In this document: positions 1-9,324 of the stretch, in pieces
How positions within the stretch are numbered: the stretch's first letter is position 1
Layout of the letters: each line of letters starts with the position of its first letter
From: Ehrlichia canis str. Jake
GTDB lineage: Bacteria; Pseudomonadota; Alphaproteobacteria; Rickettsiales; Anaplasmataceae
Assembly: GCF_000012565.1 (NCBI RefSeq)
Contig: NC_007354.1
Location: forward strand, 930,001-994,000
Direction: 5' to 3'
Length of the DNA: 64,000 nt
Made by a program: the position numbers and the translations under genes
The notes under the pieces: model-generated
Seen by the model: only the letters and a program-made list of their open reading frames with translations
Database searches by the model: none
What the model was told of the DNA's origin: nothing

Positions 1-301
1 TCTCACTTTCACATGAGTTTTTCTCAGTATCATTTCCTTTATCTTTACTTTCATTATTATTTACTATACTAATAAATGGCTTAGCACGCTCTTGAACATT
101 GATCATTTTCTCAGTTAACTGACAGTTAGTTGCATTAACTTGACATTGTCTATAGCAATCATTTCTTATATAAGCACATTTCACTACACAAGCTTTTCCA
201 GATTCACTTTCTGGATCTTTATATGTAACTTTATTATCATAAATAGGACTACAAGCGGCTTGTAGTGTTAATAAAATAAATATAGTATTTTGTATTTTCA
301 T
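1..301 (-). CDS. Small Cys-rich lipoprotein, C-terminus cut by window edge
   Basis: The reverse strand is open from an ATG at 301 to the window edge, so about 100 residues are visible and the C-terminus is missing. Residues 1-16 form a short hydrophobic signal peptide ending in LQAAC, a possible lipobox with Cys17 as lipidated residue; the Q at -3 is atypical. The mature part has a cluster of cysteines at 38, 42, 49, 53 and 60, that is two CX3C pairs six residues apart plus one more Cys. The tail seen after that is polar and rich in N, K and E. I do not recognise a family. A membrane-anchored periplasmic or surface role is inferred only from the signal. Confidence 0.6.
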   Translation of the reverse strand, partial: MKIQNTIFILLTLQAACSPIYDNKVTYKDPESESGKACVVKCAYIRNDCYRQCQVNATNCQLTEKMINVQERAKPFISIVNNNESKDKGNDTEKNSCESE

Positions 302-386
302 AAAAGGTTACCACACCTTAACATTAAGTAATAAATTAAAACATTTTCATTAAAATACACATAACTATTGTTATCAACTTAACTAT

Positions 387-1694
387 CTATACATTACTCA
401 ATAAACTCGTTTTTAAATCATACATACGTTCTAACTGAACACTATCTTTTGGCAAATACTTTTTTGCCAACCTAAAATATTTATCAAAATCTTTCTTATT
501 ATTTTCAAAAAAAGACTTACTTGCTAATGAAAAATATGACATTCCCAAATTTCCAGTTTTACCATAAGCAATAGCTAATTGCTTCCAAGCAAAAATATTA
601 TCTGGCTCTTGATATGTAACCTGTTCTAAATAATTCACTGCTTCTTTCTGATCATACAACAACAACGCTTGTGACGTTTCAAGTTTTATTAAAACATTAT
701 CAAAAGAAAATTTAAGAGCTAATTTATAATTCTCTACAGATTTTTTAATGTCGCCTACTTTATATAACATTTGTGCTTTTAATTCATAAAGATAAGGATC
801 TTCTGGGGATTTTGATATTAGACTATCAAGTTTTTCCAAAGCTTTTGAAACATCAGATTGCTTATAAAAAATAATAGATTGTGCATATGGAGATAATTGA
901 TTTATATCACTTTTATCATTAACTAAGCGTTCTACTGGATTAAAAAATGCATTAATTTTTTCTACCACACGCTTAAACTTATACATATCTTCATCAGAAA
1001 AACCATGAACTTCATTGTGATTACGGTAATTTTGTATTTGCAATAATCTATCATAACTAAGAGGATGAGATAATAAATATTGATCAATGTTTCCTCTATA
1101 CTGTGCTTCTAATGAATAGAAATACTTAAACATTTTAACCAATCCATCATTACTATATCCAGCTTCATCTAAATATCGCAACGCACATTGATCAGCAGAT
1201 GCTTCCTGCAAACGACTATAAAGGAAAAACATTCTTTTACTAATATCATTAGTGGCAAGAGCTATTGCCTGTCCCATATCAGGATTTACTGTAATCGCAG
1301 TAATAATACCTAAAACATATCCTATCCCAGATAAAATCATTGAATTGTGTATCTTATTTTTACGGAATAATACATGCTTCTGAGATATATGACCAACTTC
1401 ATGAGCCAACACTCCAATCAGTACACTCGGATCCTCCGAAAATTTAAACAACCCATAATTCAAAAATACATCATTATTATTACCATCAACATAAGCATTT
1501 ACCATCTTATCATTAACAATAAATACTCTAACAGTCTCAGGATTAATTTTAGCTGCAGTAAATATTGGAAATGCTATTTTTTTTATTACAGATTCAACTT
1601 CACTATCTCTAAATATCATATAGTCATTCTGACAAAATGATATATTGCTATGCAACAAAACAATTAGAAATAATATTAAGTTTTTAATATTCAT
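387..1694 (-). CDS. M48 family zinc metalloprotease with TPR repeats (BepA/YfgC-like)
   Basis: Predicted exported zinc protease of about 435 residues. A hydrophobic signal sequence covers residues 1-21. The zinc-binding helix is LAHEVGHISQKH (HEVGH at about 98-102). The segment LQEASADQCALRYLD, about 65 residues later, supplies the third ligand typical of M48 enzymes. The C-terminal 180 residues resemble TPR repeats (alternating LYELKAQMLYKVGD and WKQLAIAYGKTG-type helices). This architecture matches BepA/YfgC, which handles outer-membrane protein assembly and turnover in the periplasm; the role here is inferred from that family. An upstream TTG at 1706 is in frame, but ATG 1694 puts the signal peptide at the N-terminus. 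It lies alone on the minus strand, divergent from rsfS. Confidence 0.85.
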   Translation of the reverse strand: MNIKNLILFLIVLLHSNISFCQNDYMIFRDSEVESVIKKIAFPIFTAAKINPETVRVFIVNDKMVNAYVDGNNNDVFLNYGLFKFSEDPSVLIGVLAHEVGHISQKHVLFRKNKIHNSMILSGIGYVLGIITAITVNPDMGQAIALATNDISKRMFFLYSRLQEASADQCALRYLDEAGYSNDGLVKMFKYFYSLEAQYRGNIDQYLLSHPLSYDRLLQIQNYRNHNEVHGFSDEDMYKFKRVVEKINAFFNPVERLVNDKSDINQLSPYAQSIIFYKQSDVSKALEKLDSLISKSPEDPYLYELKAQMLYKVGDIKKSVENYKLALKFSFDNVLIKLETSQALLLYDQKEAVNYLEQVTYQEPDNIFAWKQLAIAYGKTGNLGMSYFSLASKSFFENNKKDFDKYFRLAKKYLPKDSVQLERMYDLKTSLLSNV

Positions 1695-1903
1695 AAAATC
1701 AACCAATACACATATTCATTTAATCATATTACACATATTTATTGATAAACTTCCAAGAAAATTAATGATCAACTATATTACAAGCAACGTTAATAATATA
1801 TATAAATTTTACATAAATACACTTATTTTAATTATTTTTAACTGTTTATATTACATACAATATGTAATACAATTAGAACCTATTATACTAAAACCGAGGC
1901 AAA

Positions 1904-2260
1904 ATGAGTCCCAGTAAATCTGAAACTAACTCTACAGAAGAACTCAAAAACCTTATAACATGTATACTTGATAAACACAAAGCTAGCAACATTGTTACAA
2001 TGAATATAAGTGATAAAAGCAATTTAGCAGAATATTTAATCATTGCTTCAGGTGAATCAAGTTATCACGTCAAATCATTAGCTGAAAAAATTAAAAAAGA
2101 AATCAAACCATATAAAAAATTCTCTATTGAAGGATTAAAAGATGGGAATTGGGTAGTATTAAACTGCTGTAATATATTAGTGCATATTTTTAAACCAGAA
2201 GTCAGAGAATATTATCAACTTGAAAGTTTATGGAACTCTCAAATCAAAGAAGAAAGTTAA
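1904..2260 (+). CDS. rsfS: Ribosomal silencing factor RsfS (Iojap/DUF143 family)
   Basis: 118-residue protein covering the whole RsfS fold. Characteristic blocks are SNLAEYLIIASGESSYHV and the C-terminal GNWVVLNCCNILVHIFKPEVREYYQLESLW, which is the family signature (D/N-W-V-L-D-...-V-H-v-F...R..Y.LE.LW). RsfS binds ribosomal protein L14 and blocks 50S-30S joining when nutrients are scarce. The usual GDW...D is GNW...N here, a mild divergence. A GAGG ribosome-binding site sits 4 nt before ATG 1904. It is a single gene, not next to nadD or rlmH as in many bacteria. Confidence 0.9.
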   Translation: MSPSKSETNSTEELKNLITCILDKHKASNIVTMNISDKSNLAEYLIIASGESSYHVKSLAEKIKKEIKPYKKFSIEGLKDGNWVVLNCCNILVHIFKPEVREYYQLESLWNSQIKEES

Positions 2261-2688
2261 AAGCCTATATATTGTAACACAATGCTTGAGCTATAATAAA
2301 TATCACACAGTTTTAGATATGATTAATAGATTGAGTTTATTATACACCACACTATAGTGACATACGAACAAATTAGCTACAACTCTAATTGCTTAGGTCA
2401 ATGTATTACTACATTGTATATTCAAACATAGTACAAATTAAAAAACACACAATCAGCATAACACGCTCTGTAATACTTTTAAACAAAATCAATAATACAT
2501 TTTTTACTGTAATAGAGTAAAATAATGTTCATTACATGTAAAACATTTTGAAATTCACATGTAATTAAATTACCTTATGAATAATTCATTAACTACCATT
2601 AATGAATAAAATCATAAAATAAAATTTTTATACAAATCACATAATAAACATATTTAAATGCAGTGTTAATGTGTAAAATGAGAGAAAC
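2261..2688. other. Intergenic spacer, no gene seen
   Basis: About 430 bases of A+T-rich DNA between rsfS and the PAS/GGDEF-like gene. I see no open frame with a plausible start, no RNA-like G+C peak and no clear repeat. The promoter of the downstream gene should lie near the 3' end, but no convincing -35/-10 pair stands out. Confidence 0.5.
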
Positions 2689-3570
2689 ATGAATCAATTT
2701 GTAGTTGCAAGAAGGGCTGATGACTCTGTAATATCAGTACAACAAAACAACACCCTACAAAATTTGATGATTTCTAATCTAAATGAATCAGCAGAGACAC
2801 TTTTAGAATACAAAGCAGCAGAACTAACTAACAAACCATTATCAACTATACTACATAAAAATGTTACAGAAAATATAAACAATTACTTAGAATATTCAAG
2901 TGATGGAACTGATTTATTTGACATTTTATCCAAAACAATCAATTGTTCTCTTATCGGAAAGAATAATAAAGTAATACCAATAAAACCAAAAGTTTTTAGA
3001 ACTACAGCTTATAATCAAGATATAATAAATTATGAAATCCTAGTACGAGATGCTAGTATGTCACAAAAACTTGACATATTTAGACAATCTGTACTACCTA
3101 ATACAAAACATAACATGCATCCATTTTTCAATATAATGGACGAAGCATCTACTAATAAAGAAATAAAAATTGTACTAGACTTTCTTCATAAATATAACAT
3201 ACATGCTGTCATAGGTATAATACAAATAGACCCACCACATAATAGCTCCAATATAGATACCTTAACACAGTACACCATAAATTTACTACATAAAAATGTC
3301 AGAGAGAGTGACATAGTTGGCTATATAGGAGATCATAAAATTATTTGCCTCTTATTAGGATGTAAATCTGAATATGCACACACAGCAATATCAAGAATAC
3401 ATAAAAATATTAACAATAACCTTCAAAATTTACATGTAAAAGCATCTATTGGTTATGCTCAAATGTACAATGAAACTGATACAACACAAATTTTAACCAA
3501 CTTAAACAATATGTTATTCATTGCTCAACAAGAAGCAGGTGGAGGAACAATCAAAAGCACTAACATTTAA
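2689..3570 (+). CDS. PAS-like plus degenerate GGDEF domain signalling protein
   Basis: 293 residues in two parts. Residues about 20-125 look like a PAS domain (sensor-like pattern NLNESAETLLEYKAAELTNKPLSTIL, ending YEILVRDAS). Residues about 128-290 follow a GGDEF domain: RESDIVGYIGDHKI at 205-218 sits where RxxDxvxRxGGDEF belongs, and VKASIGYA plus the LNNMLFIAQQEAGG end match the C-terminal strands and helix. The catalytic signature is lost (GGDEF reads GDHKI) and the iDiDxFKxxND block reads IQIDPPHNSSNID, so cyclase activity is unlikely. The RxxD at 205-208 resembles the cyclic-di-GMP inhibitory site. GAGAG lies just before ATG. It is convergent with chpT. Role as receptor or partner protein is inference. 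Confidence 0.65.
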   Translation: MNQFVVARRADDSVISVQQNNTLQNLMISNLNESAETLLEYKAAELTNKPLSTILHKNVTENINNYLEYSSDGTDLFDILSKTINCSLIGKNNKVIPIKPKVFRTTAYNQDIINYEILVRDASMSQKLDIFRQSVLPNTKHNMHPFFNIMDEASTNKEIKIVLDFLHKYNIHAVIGIIQIDPPHNSSNIDTLTQYTINLLHKNVRESDIVGYIGDHKIICLLLGCKSEYAHTAISRIHKNINNNLQNLHVKASIGYAQMYNETDTTQILTNLNNMLFIAQQEAGGGTIKSTNI

Positions 3571-3691
3571 TAACAAAATCTCTACTTAATAACATTATAT
3601 TTAGTTATTTCTTTACAATTGAGTTTGCTGACAAGCGTATAATTAAACAATTCCAAAGATATATTTTAACTAAAATTATCAACTTTTTAAA

Positions 3692-4324
3692 TTAAATGCA
3701 TACAAAAAATTTAAATATTGTTTCCTGTACTTCATATGTCATTTTTGCATGATAATTGTCCAAAAGCATCATAAGAAAATTTACCTGGATGTTCTTTGTA
3801 TTTAATTCTCTATTGGATATATCTCTGTCAAGAATACTTTTAATACTGTCATGTACTTCTATTTTCTGTGCACAAGCTACTATTTCCAATAACAAACCAC
3901 CATCACTTGACTTAGACAATGTAACTTTTACTTTACTTCCATTAATCATAAAATACATCAATATCATAACCATATTAGTAAGTAACTTATTTACTTTTTC
4001 AACTAATTCAACATCAAAAAGTTGTACATCTACATCCCATTCAAGCAAAATTTTCTTTCTTTTGAGATAATTTTTTATATTATGCTTGGTAACACCAAAG
4101 TCACCATTATCATCAGAAATACTATAAGCTTGTTTCAATAATTTAAATTTATTCATAACATCATTAGCTGCATCAGAAAGCAAAGACATCATATCTTCAC
4201 ACAAACCTTCATCATCACTTAAACATTCTATGTAATTTACTATTGCACCTACAGAACCAGCTAAATCATGTAACAGTCTTGCAGACACCAATTCTACATT
4301 TGATAAAATATCACTATTTTGCAT
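3692..4324 (-). CDS. chpT: Histidine phosphotransferase ChpT (CckA-ChpT-CtrA relay)
   Basis: 210 residues. The N-terminal helix carries the phosphorylatable histidine in SARLLHDLAGSVGAIVNYIE (His19), the HD-L-G-P/S-x-GAI-N signature of alphaproteobacterial ChpT (DUF2328). The remaining part matches the degenerate HATPase-like C-terminal fold: NKLLTNMVMILMYFMINGSKVKV and the late block NIQVNFLMMLLDNYHAKM. It has no ATP-binding N and G boxes, as expected for a phosphotransferase rather than a kinase. In Caulobacter ChpT passes phosphate from the hybrid kinase CckA to CtrA and CpdR; in Ehrlichia the relay is thought to steer the developmental cycle. No partner gene is in this window. The start ATG at 4324 is preceded by AGGAGG-like sequence (CTCCTATATT on the plus strand). 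Confidence 0.85.
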   Translation of the reverse strand: MQNSDILSNVELVSARLLHDLAGSVGAIVNYIECLSDDEGLCEDMMSLLSDAANDVMNKFKLLKQAYSISDDNGDFGVTKHNIKNYLKRKKILLEWDVDVQLFDVELVEKVNKLLTNMVMILMYFMINGSKVKVTLSKSSDGGLLLEIVACAQKIEVHDSIKSILDRDISNRELNTKNIQVNFLMMLLDNYHAKMTYEVQETIFKFFVCI

Positions 4325-4472
4325 AAACCTCCTATATTTACTTTACGCCATTTTAACATATCAAAAAAAATAATCTTACTAACTAAATAAACAATTTTTT
4401 ATATGAAGTTCAAACATTTAATGCTATCCTAATCAATTGCAAAAATAAGTTTTACATAAAGTTAAGGTACAT

Positions 4473-5501
4473 ATGACAACATATTCAAGTTCCGGAGTTG
4501 ATATTGAATCTGGTAATAGCCTAGTAGAAAAAATCAAACCAATTGCATCATCAACATTTAGGCCAGGGGTACTTGATAGCATAGGGTCATTTGGAGCACT
4601 TTTTGATATATCAAAAATAAAAGAATACAACAAGCCTGTCCTAGTCTCTTCAACTGATGGAGTTGGTACAAAACTATGTATAGCTCAAGAAGTAAATAAT
4701 CATAAAACTATAGGCATAGATCTTGTAGCAATGTGTGTTAACGATGTTTTAGCACAAGGAGCAGAACCACTATTTTTCCTAGATTATTTCGCAACAGGAC
4801 AAATAGATCATAACATTGCATTAGAAGTTATTAATAGCATAGCAGTAGGATGTAAAAAAGCAAATGTAGCACTAATAGGCGGAGAGACTGCTGAAATGCC
4901 TGGAATGTATAGCGATAATAAATATGACATAGCTGGTTTTGCAGTAGGTATAATCGAAGCAGAAAATATCTTACCAAAAAGTAACAATATTAAAGCCGGA
5001 GACATAATACTTGGCTTAATTGCAAGTGGATTACATTCAAATGGATTTTCACTAATAAGAAAAATCATCAGCGACAACAAAATTAATTACCATGACATAT
5101 GCCCTTGGTCTAATCAAACATGGGCAAATTATCTACTTACACCAACACGTATCTATGTAAATTCTCTATTACCAACAATCTCACTAGTGAACGGATTGGC
5201 ACATATCACTGGCGGAGGATTCATATACAATATACCACGTATAATTCCAAATCACTTATCAGCAACAATTGATTTAAACTCTTGGAAAATGCCACAAATA
5301 TTCCACTGGTTAAATACTGAAATGCAAATACATCAAATGGAATTACTCAAAACTTTTAACTGCGGTATCGGCATGATATTAGTTATACCACAAGAAAATG
5401 AATGTCAAGTATTATCATTACTCAAAGGCATAGATGAATCCGTATACAAAATCGGGGAGATTACAGAAAGGACAACTGAAGATCAAGTAATATTTAAATA
5501 A
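4473..5501 (+). CDS. purM: Phosphoribosylformylglycinamidine cyclo-ligase (AIR synthetase)
   Basis: 342 residues, the usual PurM length. It catalyses ATP-dependent ring closure of FGAM to AIR, step five of purine synthesis. Diagnostic blocks are YSSSGVDIESGN at the start, TDGVGTKL at about 66-73, DLVAMCVNDVLAQGAEPLFFLDY, GGETAEMPGMY, GLIASGLHSNGFSLIR and HITGGGFIYNIPRI. AAGGT lies 5 nt before ATG 4473. It stands alone on the plus strand, divergent from chpT. Intracellular Ehrlichia retain de novo purine synthesis, which fits an intact gene. Confidence 0.96.
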   Translation: MTTYSSSGVDIESGNSLVEKIKPIASSTFRPGVLDSIGSFGALFDISKIKEYNKPVLVSSTDGVGTKLCIAQEVNNHKTIGIDLVAMCVNDVLAQGAEPLFFLDYFATGQIDHNIALEVINSIAVGCKKANVALIGGETAEMPGMYSDNKYDIAGFAVGIIEAENILPKSNNIKAGDIILGLIASGLHSNGFSLIRKIISDNKINYHDICPWSNQTWANYLLTPTRIYVNSLLPTISLVNGLAHITGGGFIYNIPRIIPNHLSATIDLNSWKMPQIFHWLNTEMQIHQMELLKTFNCGIGMILVIPQENECQVLSLLKGIDESVYKIGEITERTTEDQVIFK

Positions 5502-5959
5502 ATACAGCCAATAACCATATTACTAAATAGACAATAATAACATGATCCTCAGCTTTTTTTATTTTAAAAAATTTCTAATAAATTACTACATTAAATTTGT
5601 AAAAATTGCCTTATACTACCACTCCTCCACATGTGTCTCGTCATAGTTTTGCTACACACTTGTTGCTAGTGCAAATATTAGATCTATAAAAGAATTGTTA
5701 TGTCATACTAATTCATCAACTCATTACTATTAAAAAGTTTATAGTGAACCATACTTTATAGAATCATCTCACTTATTAACATGCCTCATGTTGATTACAA
5801 ATAATTATGCTTTTTTATACACTAAACATGTAACACACTATAATGTTCAGCTTTCACAACTAAATCATCATAATATCTACATAAAACTAGCAAATCCTCA
5901 GATTATTTTTATATCATAACCTCACATGCTCATTATAATACACAGTATTCTTTCATAAT

Positions 5960-6138
5960 TTAAGTATAAAAACTTCAACACAAAACTTTTATTAGCAACT
6001 TATTACAAACTATATAAAGCTTTAACTATAATACTAAACTTTATATAATCATCTTCGTACACTAATTTTCATATTTGTATAACCAGTAATCCTTTCATAA
6101 CTTAAAGGTACAGCCACAGTAATATTCAGCAATATTTT
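5960..6138. repeat. Direct repeat copy 1 (about 179 bp; copy 2 at 6476-6653)
   Basis: Positions 5960-6138 and 6476-6653 match along their whole length, with five differences found by eye (four substitutions and one single-base deletion). The first 110 or so bases are identical. The offset is 515-516 bases. This indicates a fairly recent duplication of a block holding two of the older degenerate units. Confidence 0.85.
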
Positions 6139-6475
6139 ACAATTAAATCTAATAATCTATACAGTAAACACTAAGATTATTCTGTATATTACTAACTTTC
6201 GACTGATTATAACTAACAATAATTTTCAAACTAGTACATAAAAACTTCAATAACACTATTTTCATTGTAAAATTACAAACTATAGAAAATTTTAACTAAA
6301 ATTACGTCTTACAAATATTTACTACTGCTTTTCACATTTTCTACAACCAGTAAAAAATGTAGTCATATAATGTTCAGTAATATTCTTATGATTAAATCAC
6401 TAATAAACTAGCAAATTCACATGCTATTTATATTATCACATTCTACACTCATTATAATCAACTGTGCTTTATAAC

Positions 6476-6653
6476 TTAAGTATAAAAACTTCAACACAAA
6501 ACTTTTATTAGCAACTTATTACAAACTATATAAAGCTTTAACTATAATACTAAACTTTATATAATCATCTTCGTACACTAATTTTCATACTTGTATAACC
6601 AGTCATCCTTTCATAACTAAAGGTGCAGCCACAATAATATTCAGCAATATTTT
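6476..6653. repeat. Direct repeat copy 2 (pair of 5960-6138)
   Basis: Second copy of the 179-bp block. Differences from copy 1 cluster in the distal third (for example CATACTTG against CATATTTG, and ACTAAAGGTG against ACTTAAAGGTA). Confidence 0.85.
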
Positions 6654-7210
6654 TATACTCAGATTATCATAAGGTACTATACCAAATTTTTAATCTTACT
6701 TATTACAACTGTCCATGATGATGATTACCAACAGTACTTTCCACAACATCTCATTATTACTATTCTTCACATTTGTCATAAACCAGTATTTTTTTATAAC
6801 TTCAAAATACAGTCACTACAATTTTAAGTGATATTTTCAGCATTAAATTGTAAGATCCGCTATATCAAATTCTTAAACTATCTATATACACTACAACTTT
6901 TCATAATGATTACTTTACAAACAGTACTTTTTACAACATTTTATTATTACCATTCTTCACACTTGTTATAACTAGTATTTTTTACGACTTAAAAATACAG
7001 TCATTAAGTGATATTTTCAGTATTAAAGCATGTAAGACTTACTATATCAAGCAGCCTACTACTATTTATACATTATCATTTTTCAAACTTATTATAACTT
7101 ATTGCATTTCTTATAACTTGAATGTAAAAACTGTAATACTACTTCAAAGACATTGCTAGACCAGTGCACACTTTACCATGATCATCTATCACTTATTAGA
7201 TCTATCATAA

Positions 7211-8143
7211 TTAAGAATGCTTTTTTATAACTTGAGGATGAAAATTTTTGTAATGATCAATGATACTTTTATGATCTAAATGAGTATAAATTTGTGTAGT
7301 TGATAAATTAGCATGACCTAACAATTCTTGTATAGATCTAATATCTGCACCACTTAACAACAAATGTGTAGCAAAACTATGACGAAACACATGTGGAGTA
7401 GTAGTATCAGGCAAGCCTATTTTTTCACAAATTTTCTGTATCCTATTTGCAAAATAAGTTCTTCCAAGTTTTTTACCATTAACACCTACAAAAATGTATT
7501 CATTACCAACTGAATTCAATTTTGTATGATATGGGCAAAACTTTATATATTCATCTAAACTGTTACGTACTACAGGTAAAATAGGTAATATTCTTTCTTT
7601 ATTGCCCTTACCAGTAATTAAAATTTCCCCTGTTCTAACATCTTGAAATTTTAAACCTACTGCTTCACTAATTCTTAATCCACATCCATAAAGCAGCATA
7701 ATTATTGCAAAATCACGTTTAAATACCCAATTATCGTGTAAGCTATAATAATTCACTATATTTTCAATGTGAAACTGACCCAATGTTTTAGGTAAAGCAC
7801 TTTTAAGTTTTGGCCTAGATAAACAAAATATTGATTGGTTATCTACATCATAAGTACGTGACAAATACCTAAAAAAATTTTTCAATGCTGATAAAGATCT
7901 TGCATTTGTTATAGCCTCTACATTAGCCTGATACCTAAATGTAAACCACTTCCTTAAATCTGCAACTTTAATATTTACAACATCCTCCAAAGTAACAGGA
8001 CGTAAAACATACGTATATAAAAACCCAAGAAATTTATTAACATCTCTTACATAAGCATCAACTGTATTGACTGAATACCTTCTTTCCTTTTCTAGCCAAG
8101 ACACCCATTCATTTACAATAATACAAAGTTTTTCATCCTTCAT
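7211..8143 (-). CDS. xerC: Tyrosine site-specific recombinase, XerC-type
   Basis: 310 residues, typical for XerC/XerD. The N-terminal SAM-like core-binding domain spans residues about 8-100 and the catalytic domain about 120-300. All catalytic residues are visible: Arg157 (GCGLRISE), Lys179 (TGKGNKER), His251 and Arg254 (HVFRHSFATH), His277 (LLGHANLSTT) and Tyr286 (TQIYTH). It resolves chromosome dimers at dif together with XerD and FtsK. Choosing XerC over XerD rests on general similarity and is less sure. The gene has its own start ATG 8143, divergent from gpsA. Degenerate copies of its 3' end fill the following spacer. Confidence 0.9.
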   Translation of the reverse strand: MKDEKLCIIVNEWVSWLEKERRYSVNTVDAYVRDVNKFLGFLYTYVLRPVTLEDVVNIKVADLRKWFTFRYQANVEAITNARSLSALKNFFRYLSRTYDVDNQSIFCLSRPKLKSALPKTLGQFHIENIVNYYSLHDNWVFKRDFAIIMLLYGCGLRISEAVGLKFQDVRTGEILITGKGNKERILPILPVVRNSLDEYIKFCPYHTKLNSVGNEYIFVGVNGKKLGRTYFANRIQKICEKIGLPDTTTPHVFRHSFATHLLLSGADIRSIQELLGHANLSTTQIYTHLDHKSIIDHYKNFHPQVIKKHS

Positions 8144-8293
8144 ATGTTAAAAACATAAAAATTTTAACGCATAGTATCATATAACTTATAAGAAACACAA
8201 AACATTCATATGAACATCATTTTTATAAAAATTTACACTAACACGTTAAAGTTTATTATTAACCATACACCATATTAATTCAGTTCTTAACAC

Positions 8294-8314
8294 TATATAA
8301 TATATAATATATAA
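8294..8314. repeat. Three tandem TATATAA heptamers upstream of gpsA
   Basis: Three perfect copies of the heptamer TATATAA lie 36-56 bases before the gpsA start, in the xerC-gpsA divergent region. Each copy could act as a -10-like element, so unit number may influence promoter strength; that is inference. Confidence 0.5.
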
Positions 8315-8349
8315 TCCCATCCATCTAAGTGCTTTATAAGTAAATAAAA

Positions 8350-9324
8350 ATGAAAATAACTATTTTGGGTGCAGGATCATTTGGGACAGCAATCGCAATT
8401 GCATTATCTTCAATCAGCACTTCAATTAATCTATGGGGACGCAATCACACAGATATGCAATCTATAACAATTAATAGAAAAAATCTTAAATACTTACCAA
8501 CATATGAATTACCAGATAATATCATTCCAAGCAGCAGTATAGATGAAGTATTATCAGATCATAATACTTGTATTATCCTTGCAGTACCTACACAACAACT
8601 ACGCACACTATGTCTTTACGTACAACAACATATTTTCGAACAAACACCTCTACTAATTTGTAGCAAGGGCATTGAAAACATATCACTCAAATTTCCAAGT
8701 GAAATAGTAAAAGAAATTCTACCAAACAATCCAACATATATATTATCAGGACCAAGCTTCGCAAAAGAAATTGCAGCAAATCTGCCTTGTACTATAGTAC
8801 TTGCAGGAGAAAATGAAGTTTTAGGTACATCACTAATTAATAAAATGAGTAATAAAACTTTCAAAATCGTCTATAGCAAAGACACACTAGGAGTACAGAT
8901 TGGAGCTGCATTAAAGAATATAATTGCAATTGCTTGCGGAATAATAACAGGAAAAAATTTGGGAAATAATGCTGTAGCAAGTGTAATTGCTAAAGGAATG
9001 GAAGAAATAAAAACCTTATATACCGCAAAAAATGAGACTATTAATCTTTCAACCTTAATTGGTCCATCATGCCTTGGAGATCTAATATTAACTTGCACTA
9101 CTACACATTCACGTAACATGTCTTTTGGAGTAGCGATAGGTCAAGGAGAAGACATAAACAAAATGCTGAATAAAAAATCAGAAATTATAGAAGGTGTTAG
9201 TACCGTAAAACCACTAATTTCCTTAGCAGAAAAACTCAATATAGAACTACCAATTTGTACGTCTATATACAACTTACTTTATAAAAATGTATCACTAGAT
9301 AAAACAATATCAGAGATATTATAG
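8350..9324 (+). CDS. gpsA: NAD(P)-dependent glycerol-3-phosphate dehydrogenase
   Basis: 324 residues, the normal GpsA length. It reduces dihydroxyacetone phosphate to sn-glycerol 3-phosphate, the backbone for phospholipids. The N-terminal Rossmann motif is GAGSFGTA (7-14). Further family blocks are [51 protein letters not shown] (holding the catalytic lysine) and [21 protein letters not shown] near residue 240. Translation from ATG 8350. It is monocistronic. Ehrlichia cannot run full glycolysis, so DHAP is probably made by gluconeogenesis (see ppdK). Confidence 0.95.
   Translation: MKITILGAGSFGTAIAIALSSISTSINLWGRNHTDMQSITINRKNLKYLPTYELPDNIIPSSSIDEVLSDHNTCIILAVPTQQLRTLCLYVQQHIFEQTPLLICSKGIENISLKFPSEIVKEILPNNPTYILSGPSFAKEIAANLPCTIVLAGENEVLGTSLINKMSNKTFKIVYSKDTLGVQIGAALKNIIAIACGIITGKNLGNNAVASVIAKGMEEIKTLYTAKNETINLSTLIGPSCLGDLILTCTTTHSRNMSFGVAIGQGEDINKMLNKKSEIIEGVSTVKPLISLAEKLNIELPICTSIYNLLYKNVSLDKTISEIL

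Larger units (their letters stand above)
5502..7210. repeat. 1.7-kb spacer of degenerate repeats related to the xerC 3' end
   Basis: No gene fits here. The spacer contains diverged units of about 120-190 bases with the recurring order 'TATAACxAGTxxTxxTTTxATAACTTxAAxxTACAGxCAxxxTAATxTTCAG'. This order resembles the end of the adjacent xerC gene (7211-7275, TTTTTTATAACTTGAGGATG and onward). Units are visible near 6074-6150, 6337-6410, 6590-6670, 6772-6860, 6960-7040 and 7088-7140. Decay is heavy, so boundaries are approximate. A better conserved pair inside the region is listed separately. Confidence 0.6.

Noticed and set aside
1374-1917. Two plus-strand open frames of about 90 codons
   Set aside because: The first lies antisense to the M48 protease; the second overlaps the protease start and rsfS leader and has biased, random-like composition.
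5502-7210. Possible insertion sequence or mobile element next to xerC
   Set aside because: No transposase, no terminal inverted repeats and no target duplications; xerC has all features of a housekeeping recombinase and the repeats derive from its own tail.
8246-8266. TTAA...TTAACCAT pattern resembling a CtrA site upstream of gpsA/xerC
   Set aside because: The half-site spacing is 9, not 7, and such matches are expected often in DNA this rich in A+T.
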